Source: Ruminococcus sp.
GTDB taxonomy: Bacteria > Bacillota > Clostridia > Oscillospirales > Ruminococcaceae
Assembly: GCA_021205185.1 (NCBI GenBank)
Contig: JAJPYB010000004.1
Span: 1-64,000 of the forward strand
Length of the DNA stretch: 64,000 bases
Reading direction: 5' to 3'
In this document: piece after piece, positions 36,932-44,756 of the stretch
Numbering within the stretch: the stretch's first letter is position 1
Layout: every line of letters starts with the position of its first letter
Made by a program: the position numbers and the translations under genes
The notes under the pieces: generated by a model
Databases searched by the model: none
Told to the model about the DNA's origin: nothing
What the model saw: only the letters and a program-made list of their open reading frames with translations

Positions 36932-36959
36932 TCGTAATGCGTAATGCGTAATTCGTAAT
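36932..36959. repeat. Four tandem 7-base units (T/G)CGTAAT
   Basis: TCGTAAT, GCGTAAT, GCGTAAT, TCGTAAT lie head to tail. Short GTAATGCGTAAT strings of this kind occur between genes in several gut Firmicutes, to my recollection; here only the array itself is seen. Confidence 0.7.
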
Positions 36960-37018
36960 TATGGTGCAAGAGGAAACTTTGCGATGTAATTCATAATTTT
37001 CAGTAAAGCGATTAAGTT

Positions 37019-37054
37019 GTTCCTCTCCCACCCCGAAGGGGCGGAAAGAGGAAC
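37019..37054. repeat. Hairpin element in repeat block
   Basis: GTTCCTCT pairs with AGAGGAAC, and inside it CCCC-GAA-GGGG forms a second short stem. It is part of the gene-free stretch 36897-37352. Confidence 0.55.
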
Positions 37055-37132
37055 GATTTTCAACTTCACGTAGTGCTATTGCTGTAAGTGAAGAGGAAAT
37101 TCTAGCAATCTAGTTTCTATGTTATCTAGCTT

Positions 37133-37186
37133 CTAGAGGGGAAGCTTGCTTCCCCAATACGAAATAGCGCAGCTGTTTCACATTAT
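37133..37186. repeat. Double-palindrome repeat, copy A
   Basis: GGGGAAGC-TT-GCTTCCCC (perfect 8-bp stem) is followed directly by a 13-bp imperfect stem (37156-37168 with 37172-37184). About 50 of its bases match copy B at 37207. Confidence 0.8.
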
Positions 37187-37206
37187 GCTTTTTGAATACA
37201 ACAATA

Positions 37207-37262
37207 CTAGACGGGGAAGCTTGCTTCCCCAATGTGAAATAGCGTAGCTATTTCACATTATT
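37207..37262. repeat. Double-palindrome repeat, copy B
   Basis: The same GGGGAAGC-TT-GCTTCCCC stem is followed by a perfect 13-bp stem, AATGTGAAATAGC-GTA-GCTATTTCACATT. Two nearly identical copies 74 bases apart suggest a mobile or REP-like element. Confidence 0.85.
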
Positions 37263-37352
37263 TTCAACATTTCAGAACTTTTTGTTAAAATAGGGGTGTT
37301 ATAATAATTAAATTGGATACCCCTGTCTGAAATGAAATTCAAGGAGCAGAAA

Positions 37353-37994
37353 ATGATAAAGGGACTTATTTTTGATATGGACGGGCTTTTGCTCGACACC
37401 GAAAAGCTTTATAACATATTCTGGAAGGCTGCCTGTAAGGACTACGGATATAATCTTTCCGAGCAAGCGGCTCTCAGTCTGAGAAGCCTTTCGGGAGAAA
37501 ATGCAAAGAAGCGGTTTTATAGCTTGTTTGGCGAAGGCTTTGACTACAAAGCTATAAGAGCGCACAGGATTGAGCTTATGGATAAGTACATTGAGCAAAA
37601 CGGCGTTGAGGTGAAGGCCGGCGCTAATGAGCTTTTGTCGTTCGCAAAGGAAAAAGGCTATAAGCTATCAACTGCCACAACCTCTCCGTTTGAGAGAACA
37701 AAACGAGTGCTTAATCTCTCAGGACTTGATAAGTATTTTGACGAGCTTGTTTGCGGCGATATGGTAAAGCGAAGCAAGCCGTACCCAGATATTTATCTTT
37801 TGGCGGCGAACAAGCTGGGGCTTGACGTTGATGAGTGTTTAGGCTTTGAGGATTCGCCAAACGGTATTGAAGCGATAGTTGCAGCAGGAATGAAAGCGGT
37901 AATGGTTCCCGATTTAAGCGAGCCTGATAAAGAGGTGAGAGATAAGCTTTTTGCCTTAAAACATAGCTTAACTGACGTGATTGAGCTTTTGTGA
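37353..37994 (+). CDS. HAD-superfamily phosphatase, beta-phosphoglucomutase-like
   Basis: The 213-residue protein starts at the ATG behind AAGGAG. Motif I is FDMDGLLLDTEKLY with the nucleophilic Asp, motif II STATTSPFERTKRVL, motif III the Lys of KRSKPYPDIYLLAAN, and motif IV GFEDSPNGIEA. The alpha-helical cap inserted after motif I is of the PGM/phosphonatase type. Such enzymes remove phosphate from small sugar phosphates; the substrate cannot be named. The -10 box TATAAT lies at about 37300, without a clear -35. Confidence 0.88.
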   Translation: MIKGLIFDMDGLLLDTEKLYNIFWKAACKDYGYNLSEQAALSLRSLSGENAKKRFYSLFGEGFDYKAIRAHRIELMDKYIEQNGVEVKAGANELLSFAKEKGYKLSTATTSPFERTKRVLNLSGLDKYFDELVCGDMVKRSKPYPDIYLLAANKLGLDVDECLGFEDSPNGIEAIVAAGMKAVMVPDLSEPDKEVRDKLFALKHSLTDVIELL

Positions 37995-37995
37995 T

Positions 37996-38024
37996 TTGAC
38001 AATATTCGCAAAAAAATATATACT
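37996..38024 (+). promoter_or_regulatory. Sigma-A promoter of the second LCP gene
   Basis: Perfect TTGACA and TATACT with a 17-base spacer. It begins only two bases after the HAD stop codon. Confidence 0.7.
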
Positions 38025-38101
38025 ATAGTATACGTTGCTGTCCGATATGCTTTTGCGGCATTTAAGGACAGGCTTTTGAAGAACCAAAAGGAGAAATTTA
38101 A

Positions 38102-39784
38102 ATGGAAGATAAGTCTTTGGAGGAGCTTTTATCCGATAGCTTTTCAAAAAAGAAGCAGCAGGACAAGAGCTTTGCAGATTTATACGATTCAGGATATGAA
38201 AAGAACGATGCGAGCGTGAATAACAATCGTGAGGTTTTCGACGCTGAAAAGGCGTTTCAGGAAAGCTACGCTCAGGAAAAAAGTCTGCTCGACGATTTTG
38301 AAGCCGACGCATGGGATCAGCTTGACGACCTTCAGAAGAGCTTTGGCACTGACGATAAAATACAGTCGGCGGCAAACTCCAGTCTTGATTCTCAAAGCAC
38401 GCTAAACGGGCAAAGCTCAGCTATTGATACCTCCGCTGCAAGAATGGTAAGTCAAAGTTCAAATGGTGGAAACTATCAAAACGTAAATGCAACAGGAGCA
38501 AATACATATTCTCAATCGCCAACCCAGCAGACACAGCAGCAGGTTCTCACTAATAGCTCACGTCCAAAGGGACACCCTGTGAACAGACCTGCTCCGAGCT
38601 CAAATACAGCAGGAAGGACTGCTTCAAGCGGTACGACAGGAAGAGCTTCTTCAAGCGGCTCGTCGGGCAGGCAGGCAGCATCTGACAGGCAGACAAGAGT
38701 TAGCAACAATTCTCAAAGCAAAAATAAAAAATCTAAAACGCAGAAAAACGGTGGAAATATGGGTTATCAGTCAAGTAAGGACTACCAAAAGAATATGGGT
38801 AAAAAGGCTAAAAAGAAAAAGAAGAAAAAGAGCAAGCTTAAAAGATTCCTTTTGATTTTACTTTTGATAATACTTCTTGTGTTCGGATTGTACAGCGCTT
38901 TGATTTTTAAATATGCGGGAATGCTTAATATCGTAGAAACTGGCGACAGAGTTTCAACAGCCACCGACCTTATTGACGAATCTTATGTTGAAAATATTCT
39001 TGTGCTTGGAACCGACAGCAGGTCGGAGGAAAGCGGAAGATCCGACACTATGATTATCCTGTCGATAAATACCAAAACGCACCAGATTGTTCAGACCTCT
39101 TTGATGAGGGACATTCTGGTTGATATTCCGGGATATTCGAGCACTAAGCTTAACGCTGCTTACGCTTATGGCGGAGCGGAGCTTGTAATGGATACAATCG
39201 AGGAGAATTTCCAGATTAAGCTTGACCATTACGTTGAAATTGATTTCTACTCGTTTGTCGATATTATAGACGCGCTTGGAGGACTTGAGCTTACAGTAAC
39301 CGACGACGAAGCGGACGCTATGACCGACCCGTTAAAGGAGGTAAATAACCTTTTAGGACGTGATTCTGAAACAATAGACGAGGGCGGAACATACCTAATG
39401 GACGGAGTCCAGGCGTTAGCTTACGCCCGAATCAGATATGTTGGCGACGGAGATTTTGACAGAACCGAAAGACAGCGTGAGGTTATTGAAAAGGTAATTG
39501 AAACGTTCTTATCTTCAAGCATTACTGATATGAACAGTGCGCTTGAGGTTATTCTGCCTGAAATTACAACAAATATGACAAAGACGGAAATCTACTTTAT
39601 GTGCCTGAAGCTTCCGTTTGAGTTGGGATATGAAATGCGAGAATTCAGAATCCCTTACGGAGATCAGGATACAACCTGGAGCTACGGCTATTACGGAAGT
39701 CAGTCTATTCTGGATATTGACTTTGAGGAAAACATCGAGCTTTATAAAAAGGTTGTTATCGAAGGCGAAGAAATTGACGAATAG
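38102..39784 (+). CDS. LytR-CpsA-Psr (LCP) family wall-polymer ligase, second paralogue
   Basis: The 560-residue protein begins MEDKSLEELLSDSF, much like the start of the paralogue at 32638 (MDKSLDDIIKEAM). A Gln/Ser/Gly/Thr-rich disordered region (about 95-225) and a Lys-rich patch precede one membrane helix (about 247-268). The LCP domain follows (about 295-480), with NILVLGTDSRSEESGRSDTM, TSLMRDILVDIPGY, LNAAYAYGGAEL, and ALAYARIRYVGDGDFDRTER. The ligand-binding Asp and Arg residues are kept. It should attach anionic glycans to peptidoglycan. Its disordered tail makes it a likely target of regulation, but no site can be proven by eye. The PspC peptide gene follows after 21 bases. Confidence 0.93.
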   Translation: MEDKSLEELLSDSFSKKKQQDKSFADLYDSGYEKNDASVNNNREVFDAEKAFQESYAQEKSLLDDFEADAWDQLDDLQKSFGTDDKIQSAANSSLDSQSTLNGQSSAIDTSAARMVSQSSNGGNYQNVNATGANTYSQSPTQQTQQQVLTNSSRPKGHPVNRPAPSSNTAGRTASSGTTGRASSSGSSGRQAASDRQTRVSNNSQSKNKKSKTQKNGGNMGYQSSKDYQKNMGKKAKKKKKKKSKLKRFLLILLLIILLVFGLYSALIFKYAGMLNIVETGDRVSTATDLIDESYVENILVLGTDSRSEESGRSDTMIILSINTKTHQIVQTSLMRDILVDIPGYSSTKLNAAYAYGGAELVMDTIEENFQIKLDHYVEIDFYSFVDIIDALGGLELTVTDDEADAMTDPLKEVNNLLGRDSETIDEGGTYLMDGVQALAYARIRYVGDGDFDRTERQREVIEKVIETFLSSSITDMNSALEVILPEITTNMTKTEIYFMCLKLPFELGYEMREFRIPYGDQDTTWSYGYYGSQSILDIDFEENIELYKKVVIEGEEIDE

Positions 39785-39805
39785 AGTATTAAGGGGACTT
39801 GAGCT

Positions 39806-40003
39806 TTGAAAAAGCTATACAAAATCAACGAGGGCAAAGTGATAAAGGGCGTTTGCAACGGAATTTCAGAATACTTAAACGTTGACGTTGGCGTTGTGCG
39901 ACTTGTCTGCATATTTCTGTCATTCTTAAGCGTTGGCGCAACGCTGGGACTTTATTGCGCGGCTATCATTCTTTTGCCGACCAAGAATTTCAGAGATGAC
40001 TAA
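39806..40003 (+). CDS. PspC-domain small membrane protein
   Basis: The 65-residue product is a single PspC domain: KLYKINEGKVIKGVCNGISE, then YLNVDVGVVRLVCIFLS and a hydrophobic stretch to about residue 58. It starts at TTG behind AAGGGGA. In E. coli PspC senses membrane stress together with PspB and PspA; stand-alone PspC peptides are widespread in Firmicutes with poorly known roles. Co-transcription with the LCP gene suggests an envelope function. Confidence 0.88.
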   Translation: MKKLYKINEGKVIKGVCNGISEYLNVDVGVVRLVCIFLSFLSVGATLGLYCAAIILLPTKNFRDD

Positions 40004-40013
40004 AAAGCGACTT

Positions 40014-40052
40014 AATCTGCGAGCAGGGTTTAACCCGCTTGCAGATTTTTTT
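40014..40052 (+). terminator. Terminator of the LCP-pspC transcript
   Basis: AATCTGCGAGCAGGG pairs with CCCGCTTGCAGATT with small mismatches, followed by a T7 run. Confidence 0.85.
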
Positions 40053-40071
40053 GCTTGATCGTACATATTGC

Positions 40072-40100
40072 TTGATTTTGCTTTATAAATGTGGTATTAT
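40072..40100 (+). promoter_or_regulatory. Sigma-A promoter of glmS
   Basis: TTGATT and TATTAT with a 17-base spacer. The leader is only about 20 bases, leaving no room for a glmS ribozyme. Confidence 0.65.
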
Positions 40101-40125
40101 TAAACAGGTAAAGGAGGGCTTTATC

Positions 40126-41949
40126 ATGTGTGGAATAGTAGGATATGTGGGAAAACAGCAATGCACAAAGGTTTTACTGGACTCTTTGTCAAAGCTTGAA
40201 TATAGAGGATATGATTCTGCCGGAATAGCAGTTTTTGAAAACGGAAGAATTAAAACTAAAAAAACCAAGGGAAGGCTTTTGGACCTTAGCAAAAAGCTAT
40301 CCTCTGAGGGCGATATAATCGGCACTTGCGGAATCGGACATACAAGGTGGGCGACCCACGGCGAGCCGAGCGATATAAACTCTCACCCTCACGGAAACGC
40401 AAGAGTGACAATCGTTCACAACGGAATAATTGAGAACTATAAAAAAATCAAGGACTTTTTGGAGTCCAAGGGCTATGAGTTTGAAAGCCAGACGGATACA
40501 GAAACGGTAGCTAAGCTGCTTGATTATTATTACAAGGGTGACAACCCTGTCGAGTGCATTAAAAACGTAATCAACGACATCGAAGGCTCTTACGCTCTCG
40601 GGATTTTGTTTAAGGATTATCCTGATACAATATACGCCGTAAGAAAGGATTCTCCGCTTATTGTCGGAAAGGGTAGGAATGAATCGTTTATAGCTTCCGA
40701 TGTACCTGCAATTTTAAAGTACACAAGGGATTATTATCTTTTGGATGAGGACGAAATTGCAATACTTACCCAGAGCGAAATTAAGTTTTTGAACAAGCAC
40801 GGCGATGAGATTCAAAAGGAGCTTATTACCGCCGATTTTGACGAGGAGTCGGCTGTAAAGGGCGGCTATGAGCATTTTATGCTGAAGGAAATTCATGAGC
40901 AGCCGAGCGCTGTAAAGACTACAATTACTCCAAGAATTACAAACGGTATGCCTGATTTTTCGGAGTGCGGTCTGACGGGAGAAATGCTAAAGAGCTACAA
41001 GAGGATTTTCGTTGTCGCTTGCGGAACTGCAATGCACGCAGGAATGGTTGGGAAATACGTTATTGAACGCTTGGCGAGAGTTCCTGTTACCGTCGATTTG
41101 GCGTCAGAGTTTCGTTACAGAAACCCGATTTTAGATGAAAACGATCTTGTGATTTTGGTTTCACAGTCGGGCGAAACGGCGGACACAAGAGCGGCTCTCA
41201 GGCTTGCAAAAAATGTCGGAGCAACGACTATGAGCATTGTAAACGTAAAGGGCTCGTCGATTGCAAGAGAATCCGATATGGTTATTTATACCCATGCAGG
41301 TCCTGAGATTTCTGTAGCGTCAACCAAGGCGTATATGGTACAGATTTCCGTCTTTTATCTTCTTGCCTTTGAAATGGCGAGGGTACACAAAACCATTTCA
41401 AACGAGGAATGCAAAAGGCTTGTATCTGTTATGCAAAAGATCCCGGATATGATAGAGGAAGTATTTAAGCTTGAGGACAACTGTGCATATATCGCTTCAA
41501 AGCTTGTAAACTCAGAAAATCTGCTGTATATCGGTCGTGGACTTGACTATGCGCTTTCTATGGAAGGCTCGCTGAAGCTCAAGGAAATTTCATATATTCA
41601 TTCTGAATCTTATGCTGCGGGGGAGCTAAAGCACGGCACCATTTCGCTCGTTACCGACCAGATGCCTGTTATTGCTGTTGCAACTCAAAGAGAGCTGTTC
41701 GACAAGACAGTAAGCAACATCAAGGAGGTTAAGGCAAGAGGCGCTCAGGTAGTGCTTATAACTCATAAGTGTATGAGCGTTGACGAGGAAGCGGCGGATT
41801 ATATTATCGGACTTCCGACAGTTGACGATATGCTGATGCCAATGCTCGGCGTAGTTCCTCTACAGCTTATCGCTTATTATACCTCAGTTTTAAGAGGTAA
41901 CGACGTTGATAAGCCGAGAAATCTCGCTAAGAGCGTAACTGTTGAATAA
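40126..41949 (+). CDS. glmS: Glutamine--fructose-6-phosphate aminotransferase
   Basis: The 607-residue enzyme makes glucosamine 6-phosphate, the entry to peptidoglycan precursors. The mature N-terminus MCGIVGYVG supplies the catalytic Cys, fixing the start at 40126 behind GGAGGG. The glutaminase domain (GHTRWATHGEPSDINSHPH) is followed by two SIS domains (VACGTAMHAGMVGKY, LVSQSGETADTRAAL). The C-terminus is PRNLAKSVTVE. Many Firmicutes control this gene with a self-cleaving ribozyme; none fits between promoter and start here, so another control must apply. A terminator follows. Confidence 0.97.
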   Translation: MCGIVGYVGKQQCTKVLLDSLSKLEYRGYDSAGIAVFENGRIKTKKTKGRLLDLSKKLSSEGDIIGTCGIGHTRWATHGEPSDINSHPHGNARVTIVHNGIIENYKKIKDFLESKGYEFESQTDTETVAKLLDYYYKGDNPVECIKNVINDIEGSYALGILFKDYPDTIYAVRKDSPLIVGKGRNESFIASDVPAILKYTRDYYLLDEDEIAILTQSEIKFLNKHGDEIQKELITADFDEESAVKGGYEHFMLKEIHEQPSAVKTTITPRITNGMPDFSECGLTGEMLKSYKRIFVVACGTAMHAGMVGKYVIERLARVPVTVDLASEFRYRNPILDENDLVILVSQSGETADTRAALRLAKNVGATTMSIVNVKGSSIARESDMVIYTHAGPEISVASTKAYMVQISVFYLLAFEMARVHKTISNEECKRLVSVMQKIPDMIEEVFKLEDNCAYIASKLVNSENLLYIGRGLDYALSMEGSLKLKEISYIHSESYAAGELKHGTISLVTDQMPVIAVATQRELFDKTVSNIKEVKARGAQVVLITHKCMSVDEEAADYIIGLPTVDDMLMPMLGVVPLQLIAYYTSVLRGNDVDKPRNLAKSVTVE

Positions 41950-41954
41950 TTTTT

Positions 41955-41979
41955 AGGGCGGTGCTTTTCCGCCCTATTT
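41955..41979 (+). terminator. Terminator of glmS
   Basis: AGGGCGG pairs with CCGCCCT around TGCTTTT, then ATTTG. The T-run is short. Confidence 0.65.
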
Positions 41980-41998
41980 GATTTAAGGGAGAAGAAAA

Positions 41999-42646
41999 AT
42001 GAAATATTCGGTTTGCATTTTTGATTTTGACCTGACGCTGGCTGACTCAATAGCGCCAATTTTAGATTGCTTTAAGTTTGCGTTGAACGCTCACGGGGTA
42101 AAGGTTCCTAGTGATGAAGCGATCGTTAAAACGATAGGACTGACTATTGAGGACGCTTTCGAGGGCTTTTTGGGTGAGAAAAATGACGAGCTGATTTTAA
42201 AGCTTTCAAATACTTATAGAAAAAGAGCTGACGAGGTCATGACTCCGCTTACTACCTTTTTTGACGACTCGCTGGGAGTTTTACAGCTGCTTAAAAACGC
42301 TGGCATAAAGATTGGAATCGTTTCAACCAAGCGAGCGTATAGAATAAGAGAAGCGTTTGAAAAGGAAAATAATCTCTCGGCGGTTGATAAAATCACAGGA
42401 ATCGACGAGGTCAGTGCCTGCAAGCCCGACCCTGAGGGGCTTAATAAAACAATTGAGTATTTTAATGCTGACAAGGAGAGGACCCTCTATATCGGCGACA
42501 GCTATATCGACGCAATAACAGCCAAGCGTGCGGGCGTTGATTTTTGTGCCGTACTTACTGGTACCACCACCAAAGAGGAGTTTTTGAATTATCCGAATGT
42601 CGCAATTTGTAGTAATCTGACGCAAATGCTGAAGCAGGTTTTCTAA
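41999..42646 (+). CDS. HAD-superfamily phosphatase, phosphoglycolate-phosphatase-like
   Basis: The 215-residue protein carries HAD motif I as FDFDLTLADSI, motif II IVSTKRAYRIREA, the motif III Lys in ACKPDPEGLNKT, and motif IV LYIGDSYIDAITAKRAGV. This Gph/PpaX-like pattern indicates a small-molecule phosphatase, for example of phosphoglycolate, or pyrophosphatase. The start follows GGGAGAAG. It could be read through from glmS across a weak terminator, but the tie is not certain. Confidence 0.87.
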   Translation: MKYSVCIFDFDLTLADSIAPILDCFKFALNAHGVKVPSDEAIVKTIGLTIEDAFEGFLGEKNDELILKLSNTYRKRADEVMTPLTTFFDDSLGVLQLLKNAGIKIGIVSTKRAYRIREAFEKENNLSAVDKITGIDEVSACKPDPEGLNKTIEYFNADKERTLYIGDSYIDAITAKRAGVDFCAVLTGTTTKEEFLNYPNVAICSNLTQMLKQVF

Positions 42647-42673
42647 TTGTTTATGTATTGTAAATTTTATATG

Positions 42674-42703
42674 AAGGCAATGTGAACAAACATTGCCTTT
42701 TCG
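42674..42703 (+). terminator. Terminator after the second HAD gene
   Basis: AAGGCAATGT pairs perfectly with ACATTGCCTT around GAACAA, then TTCG. A strong stem with a short tail. Confidence 0.7.
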
Positions 42704-42789
42704 TACTGTATGTGGTAAAATATTCTTTGTAGTTAGTTAAAATAAAATGGGTGTAGTATTTGGTTTTACACCTTAGAAAAGAGGATAAT

Positions 42790-43668
42790 ATGCTTAAAAG
42801 CATGACAGGCTTCGGCAGAATGCAGGAGGTCATAAACAATAGAGAAATTTTAGTTGAAATCAAGGCGGTAAACCACCGCTATTATGAGTTTAGTTCCCGT
42901 GTTCCGAGAGCTTACGGATATTTAGACGAAAAGCTGAAGGGCTTTTTGAAGGGAAGCGTTTCAAGGGGAAAGGTTGAGGTCGGAGTTTCGATATTTAACC
43001 AAGAGGGAACAGACGCTGAAATTGAGATAAATCGTTCAATGGCAAGCGGCTATGTTTCCGCGCTCAGAAGCGTCAGCGACGAGCTCGATTTGCAGGACGA
43101 TTTGTCGCTATCTTCTCTTTTGCGACTTCAGGACGTTTTTACGGTTGTAAAAACTGCCGACGACGAGGAAGCAATCTGGCAGGACGTAAAGTGCGTCGCT
43201 TCAAAAGCGCTCGACAAGTTTATTGCTATGCGTCAGGCTGAGGGTGAGAAGATGTACGAAGACATTTCCTCAAGACTGGATTTTATTGAGAATGAAGTCG
43301 GTAAAATCGAGGAGCGCTCGCCAAAGGTAACGGAGCTTTACAGAGAAAAGCTTTATGCAAAGATCAAGGAAATAGTCGCTGACAGAAATATTGACGACGC
43401 AAGAGTTCTGACAGAAGCGGCATTGTTCTCCGAAAAAACGGCGGTAGATGAGGAAACTGTAAGGCTCAGAAGCCACATTTCTCAATATAGGTCGTTGCTT
43501 TTGAGCGAGGAACCGGTTGGCAGAAAGCTTGACTTTTTAACTCAGGAAATGAACAGAGAGGTAAACACAATCGGCTCCAAGGGGCAGGACTTAGAGATTA
43601 CAAAAATTGTTGTTGAGCTAAAGAGCGAGATTGAAAAAATCAGAGAGCAGATTCAGAACATAGAGTAA
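42790..43668 (+). CDS. yicC: YicC-family endoribonuclease
   Basis: The 292-residue protein starts [11 protein letters not shown] and carries the family motif [19 protein letters not shown]. Its C-terminus is [19 protein letters not shown] followed by the conserved [19 protein letters not shown]. YicC and its Bacillus homologue YloC are RNA endonucleases acting on mRNA. The ATG at 42790 behind GAGGAT is preferred to 42760. This gene opens the conserved cluster running to spoVM, and remA follows after 13 bases. Confidence 0.95.
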   Translation: MLKSMTGFGRMQEVINNREILVEIKAVNHRYYEFSSRVPRAYGYLDEKLKGFLKGSVSRGKVEVGVSIFNQEGTDAEIEINRSMASGYVSALRSVSDELDLQDDLSLSSLLRLQDVFTVVKTADDEEAIWQDVKCVASKALDKFIAMRQAEGEKMYEDISSRLDFIENEVGKIEERSPKVTELYREKLYAKIKEIVADRNIDDARVLTEAALFSEKTAVDEETVRLRSHISQYRSLLLSEEPVGRKLDFLTQEMNREVNTIGSKGQDLEITKIVVELKSEIEKIREQIQNIE

Positions 43669-43681
43669 TTCGGAGGTAGGA

Positions 43682-43921
43682 ATGAAGCTTTTAAACGTGG
43701 GCAACGGAAATGTTGTTGCGGCGGATAGAGTTATAGCAATGGTTGCTCCTGACTCCGCCCCGATAAAGAGAATTGTAAGCGAAGCAAAGAGTAAGGGAAC
43801 GCTTATCGATGCCACTTACGGAAGAAAGACAAGAACTGTAATAGTTATGGATTCTGACCACGTTGTTCTTTCGGGAATCGAAACGGTAACGCTTGCAAAC
43901 AGAACGGAGGACAAAAATTGA
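43682..43921 (+). CDS. remA: RemA-family extracellular-matrix regulator (DUF370)
   Basis: This 79-residue protein matches RemA/Ylz[21 protein letters not shown], then [11 protein letters not shown] and [18 protein letters not shown]. In Bacillus subtilis RemA binds DNA as an oligomer and activates matrix and osmoprotection operons. The position between yicC and gmk is the same as in Bacillus. Its TGA stop overlaps the TTG start of gmk (TTGA). Confidence 0.94.
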   Translation: MKLLNVGNGNVVAADRVIAMVAPDSAPIKRIVSEAKSKGTLIDATYGRKTRTVIVMDSDHVVLSGIETVTLANRTEDKN

Positions 43922-44535
43922 GCAAAGGAACGCTTTACATAGTTACAGCACCATCCGGCTGCGGAAAGGGAACGATACTTTCTCAGGCAATAGAAAAACA
44001 TGGGTTTAACCTTTCAATTTCCGCAACTACAAGAGCACCAAGAGAGGGCGAGCGTGACGGCGTAAATTACTTTTTTAAAACACGGGAGGAATTTGAGGAA
44101 ATGATTTCTCAAAACGCCTTTTTGGAGTACGCCGAGTTTTGCGGAAACCTCTACGGTACGCCAAAGGATTATGTTGAAAGCTTGCTGAGTGAGGGCAAGG
44201 ACGTGCTGCTTGAAATAGAGGTTCAGGGCGCTATGAATGTTATTGAAATGGTGCCCGAAGCCGTTTCAATTTTCATACTGCCGCCGTCGGTAAGCGAGCT
44301 TAAACGCCGCCTTTTAAAAAGAGCGACAGAGGATATTGAAACTGTTGAGCAAAGAGTTTCACAAGCGAAGCGTGAAATATCATTTGCGAAGCATTTTGAT
44401 TTCGTTATAGTAAACGAAGATTTAGACGACGCCATAAGGGATTTTGATCTGTGCGTTATGGCGGCTAAGTTTTTAAATAAAAGTCACAGACAGGAAATAG
44501 AAGATAAGATTTTGGAGGTTTTGGAAAATGAGTAA
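43918..44535 (+). CDS. gmk: Guanylate kinase
   Basis: The 205-residue enzyme turns GMP into GDP. It has the P-loop [12 protein letters not shown] and the GMP-binding [21 protein letters not shown] split by its conserved Arg and Tyr. [25 protein letters not shown] and IFILPPS follow. It starts at TTG within the remA stop and overlaps rpoZ by eight bases, consistent with tight coupling. Confidence 0.97.
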   Translation: MSKGTLYIVTAPSGCGKGTILSQAIEKHGFNLSISATTRAPREGERDGVNYFFKTREEFEEMISQNAFLEYAEFCGNLYGTPKDYVESLLSEGKDVLLEIEVQGAMNVIEMVPEAVSIFILPPSVSELKRRLLKRATEDIETVEQRVSQAKREISFAKHFDFVIVNEDLDDAIRDFDLCVMAAKFLNKSHRQEIEDKILEVLENE

Positions 44536-44737
44536 ACCGGTATCTGCAACACAGATTTTAAAGAACGACGAAAGCTATTATTCGCTGGTTCTGGCGGTAG
44601 CTAAAAGAGCCAGAGAAATAACCGATAAGGCGGCGGCTGATAAGGTTATTTTGGAAACCAAGCCTGTAAAGACAGCAATCGACGAGTTCGTAGCAGGAGA
44701 GTATAAGCTTATAGAAGATCCGGGTGTAAAGGGATAA
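44528..44737 (+). CDS. rpoZ: RNA polymerase omega subunit
   Basis: The 69-residue protein has the omega layout: DESYYSLVLAVAKRAREITD, KPVKTAIDEFVAGEYKL. Omega helps assemble beta-prime into RNA polymerase. It overlaps gmk, the normal neighbour, with GGAGG ten bases before its ATG. In Bacillus coaBC sits between this gene and priA; here it is missing and priA follows after 19 bases. Confidence 0.92.
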   Translation: MSKPVSATQILKNDESYYSLVLAVAKRAREITDKAAADKVILETKPVKTAIDEFVAGEYKLIEDPGVKG

Positions 44738-44756
44738 TTCTTTTTGGAGCGAAAGT

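Noticed and set aside
37133-37262. CRISPR array
   Set aside because: Only two copies with internal palindromes and no regular spacers; no cas gene in the window.
40053-40125. glmS ribozyme
   Set aside because: The leader after the promoter is only about 20 bases; no ribozyme core is seen.
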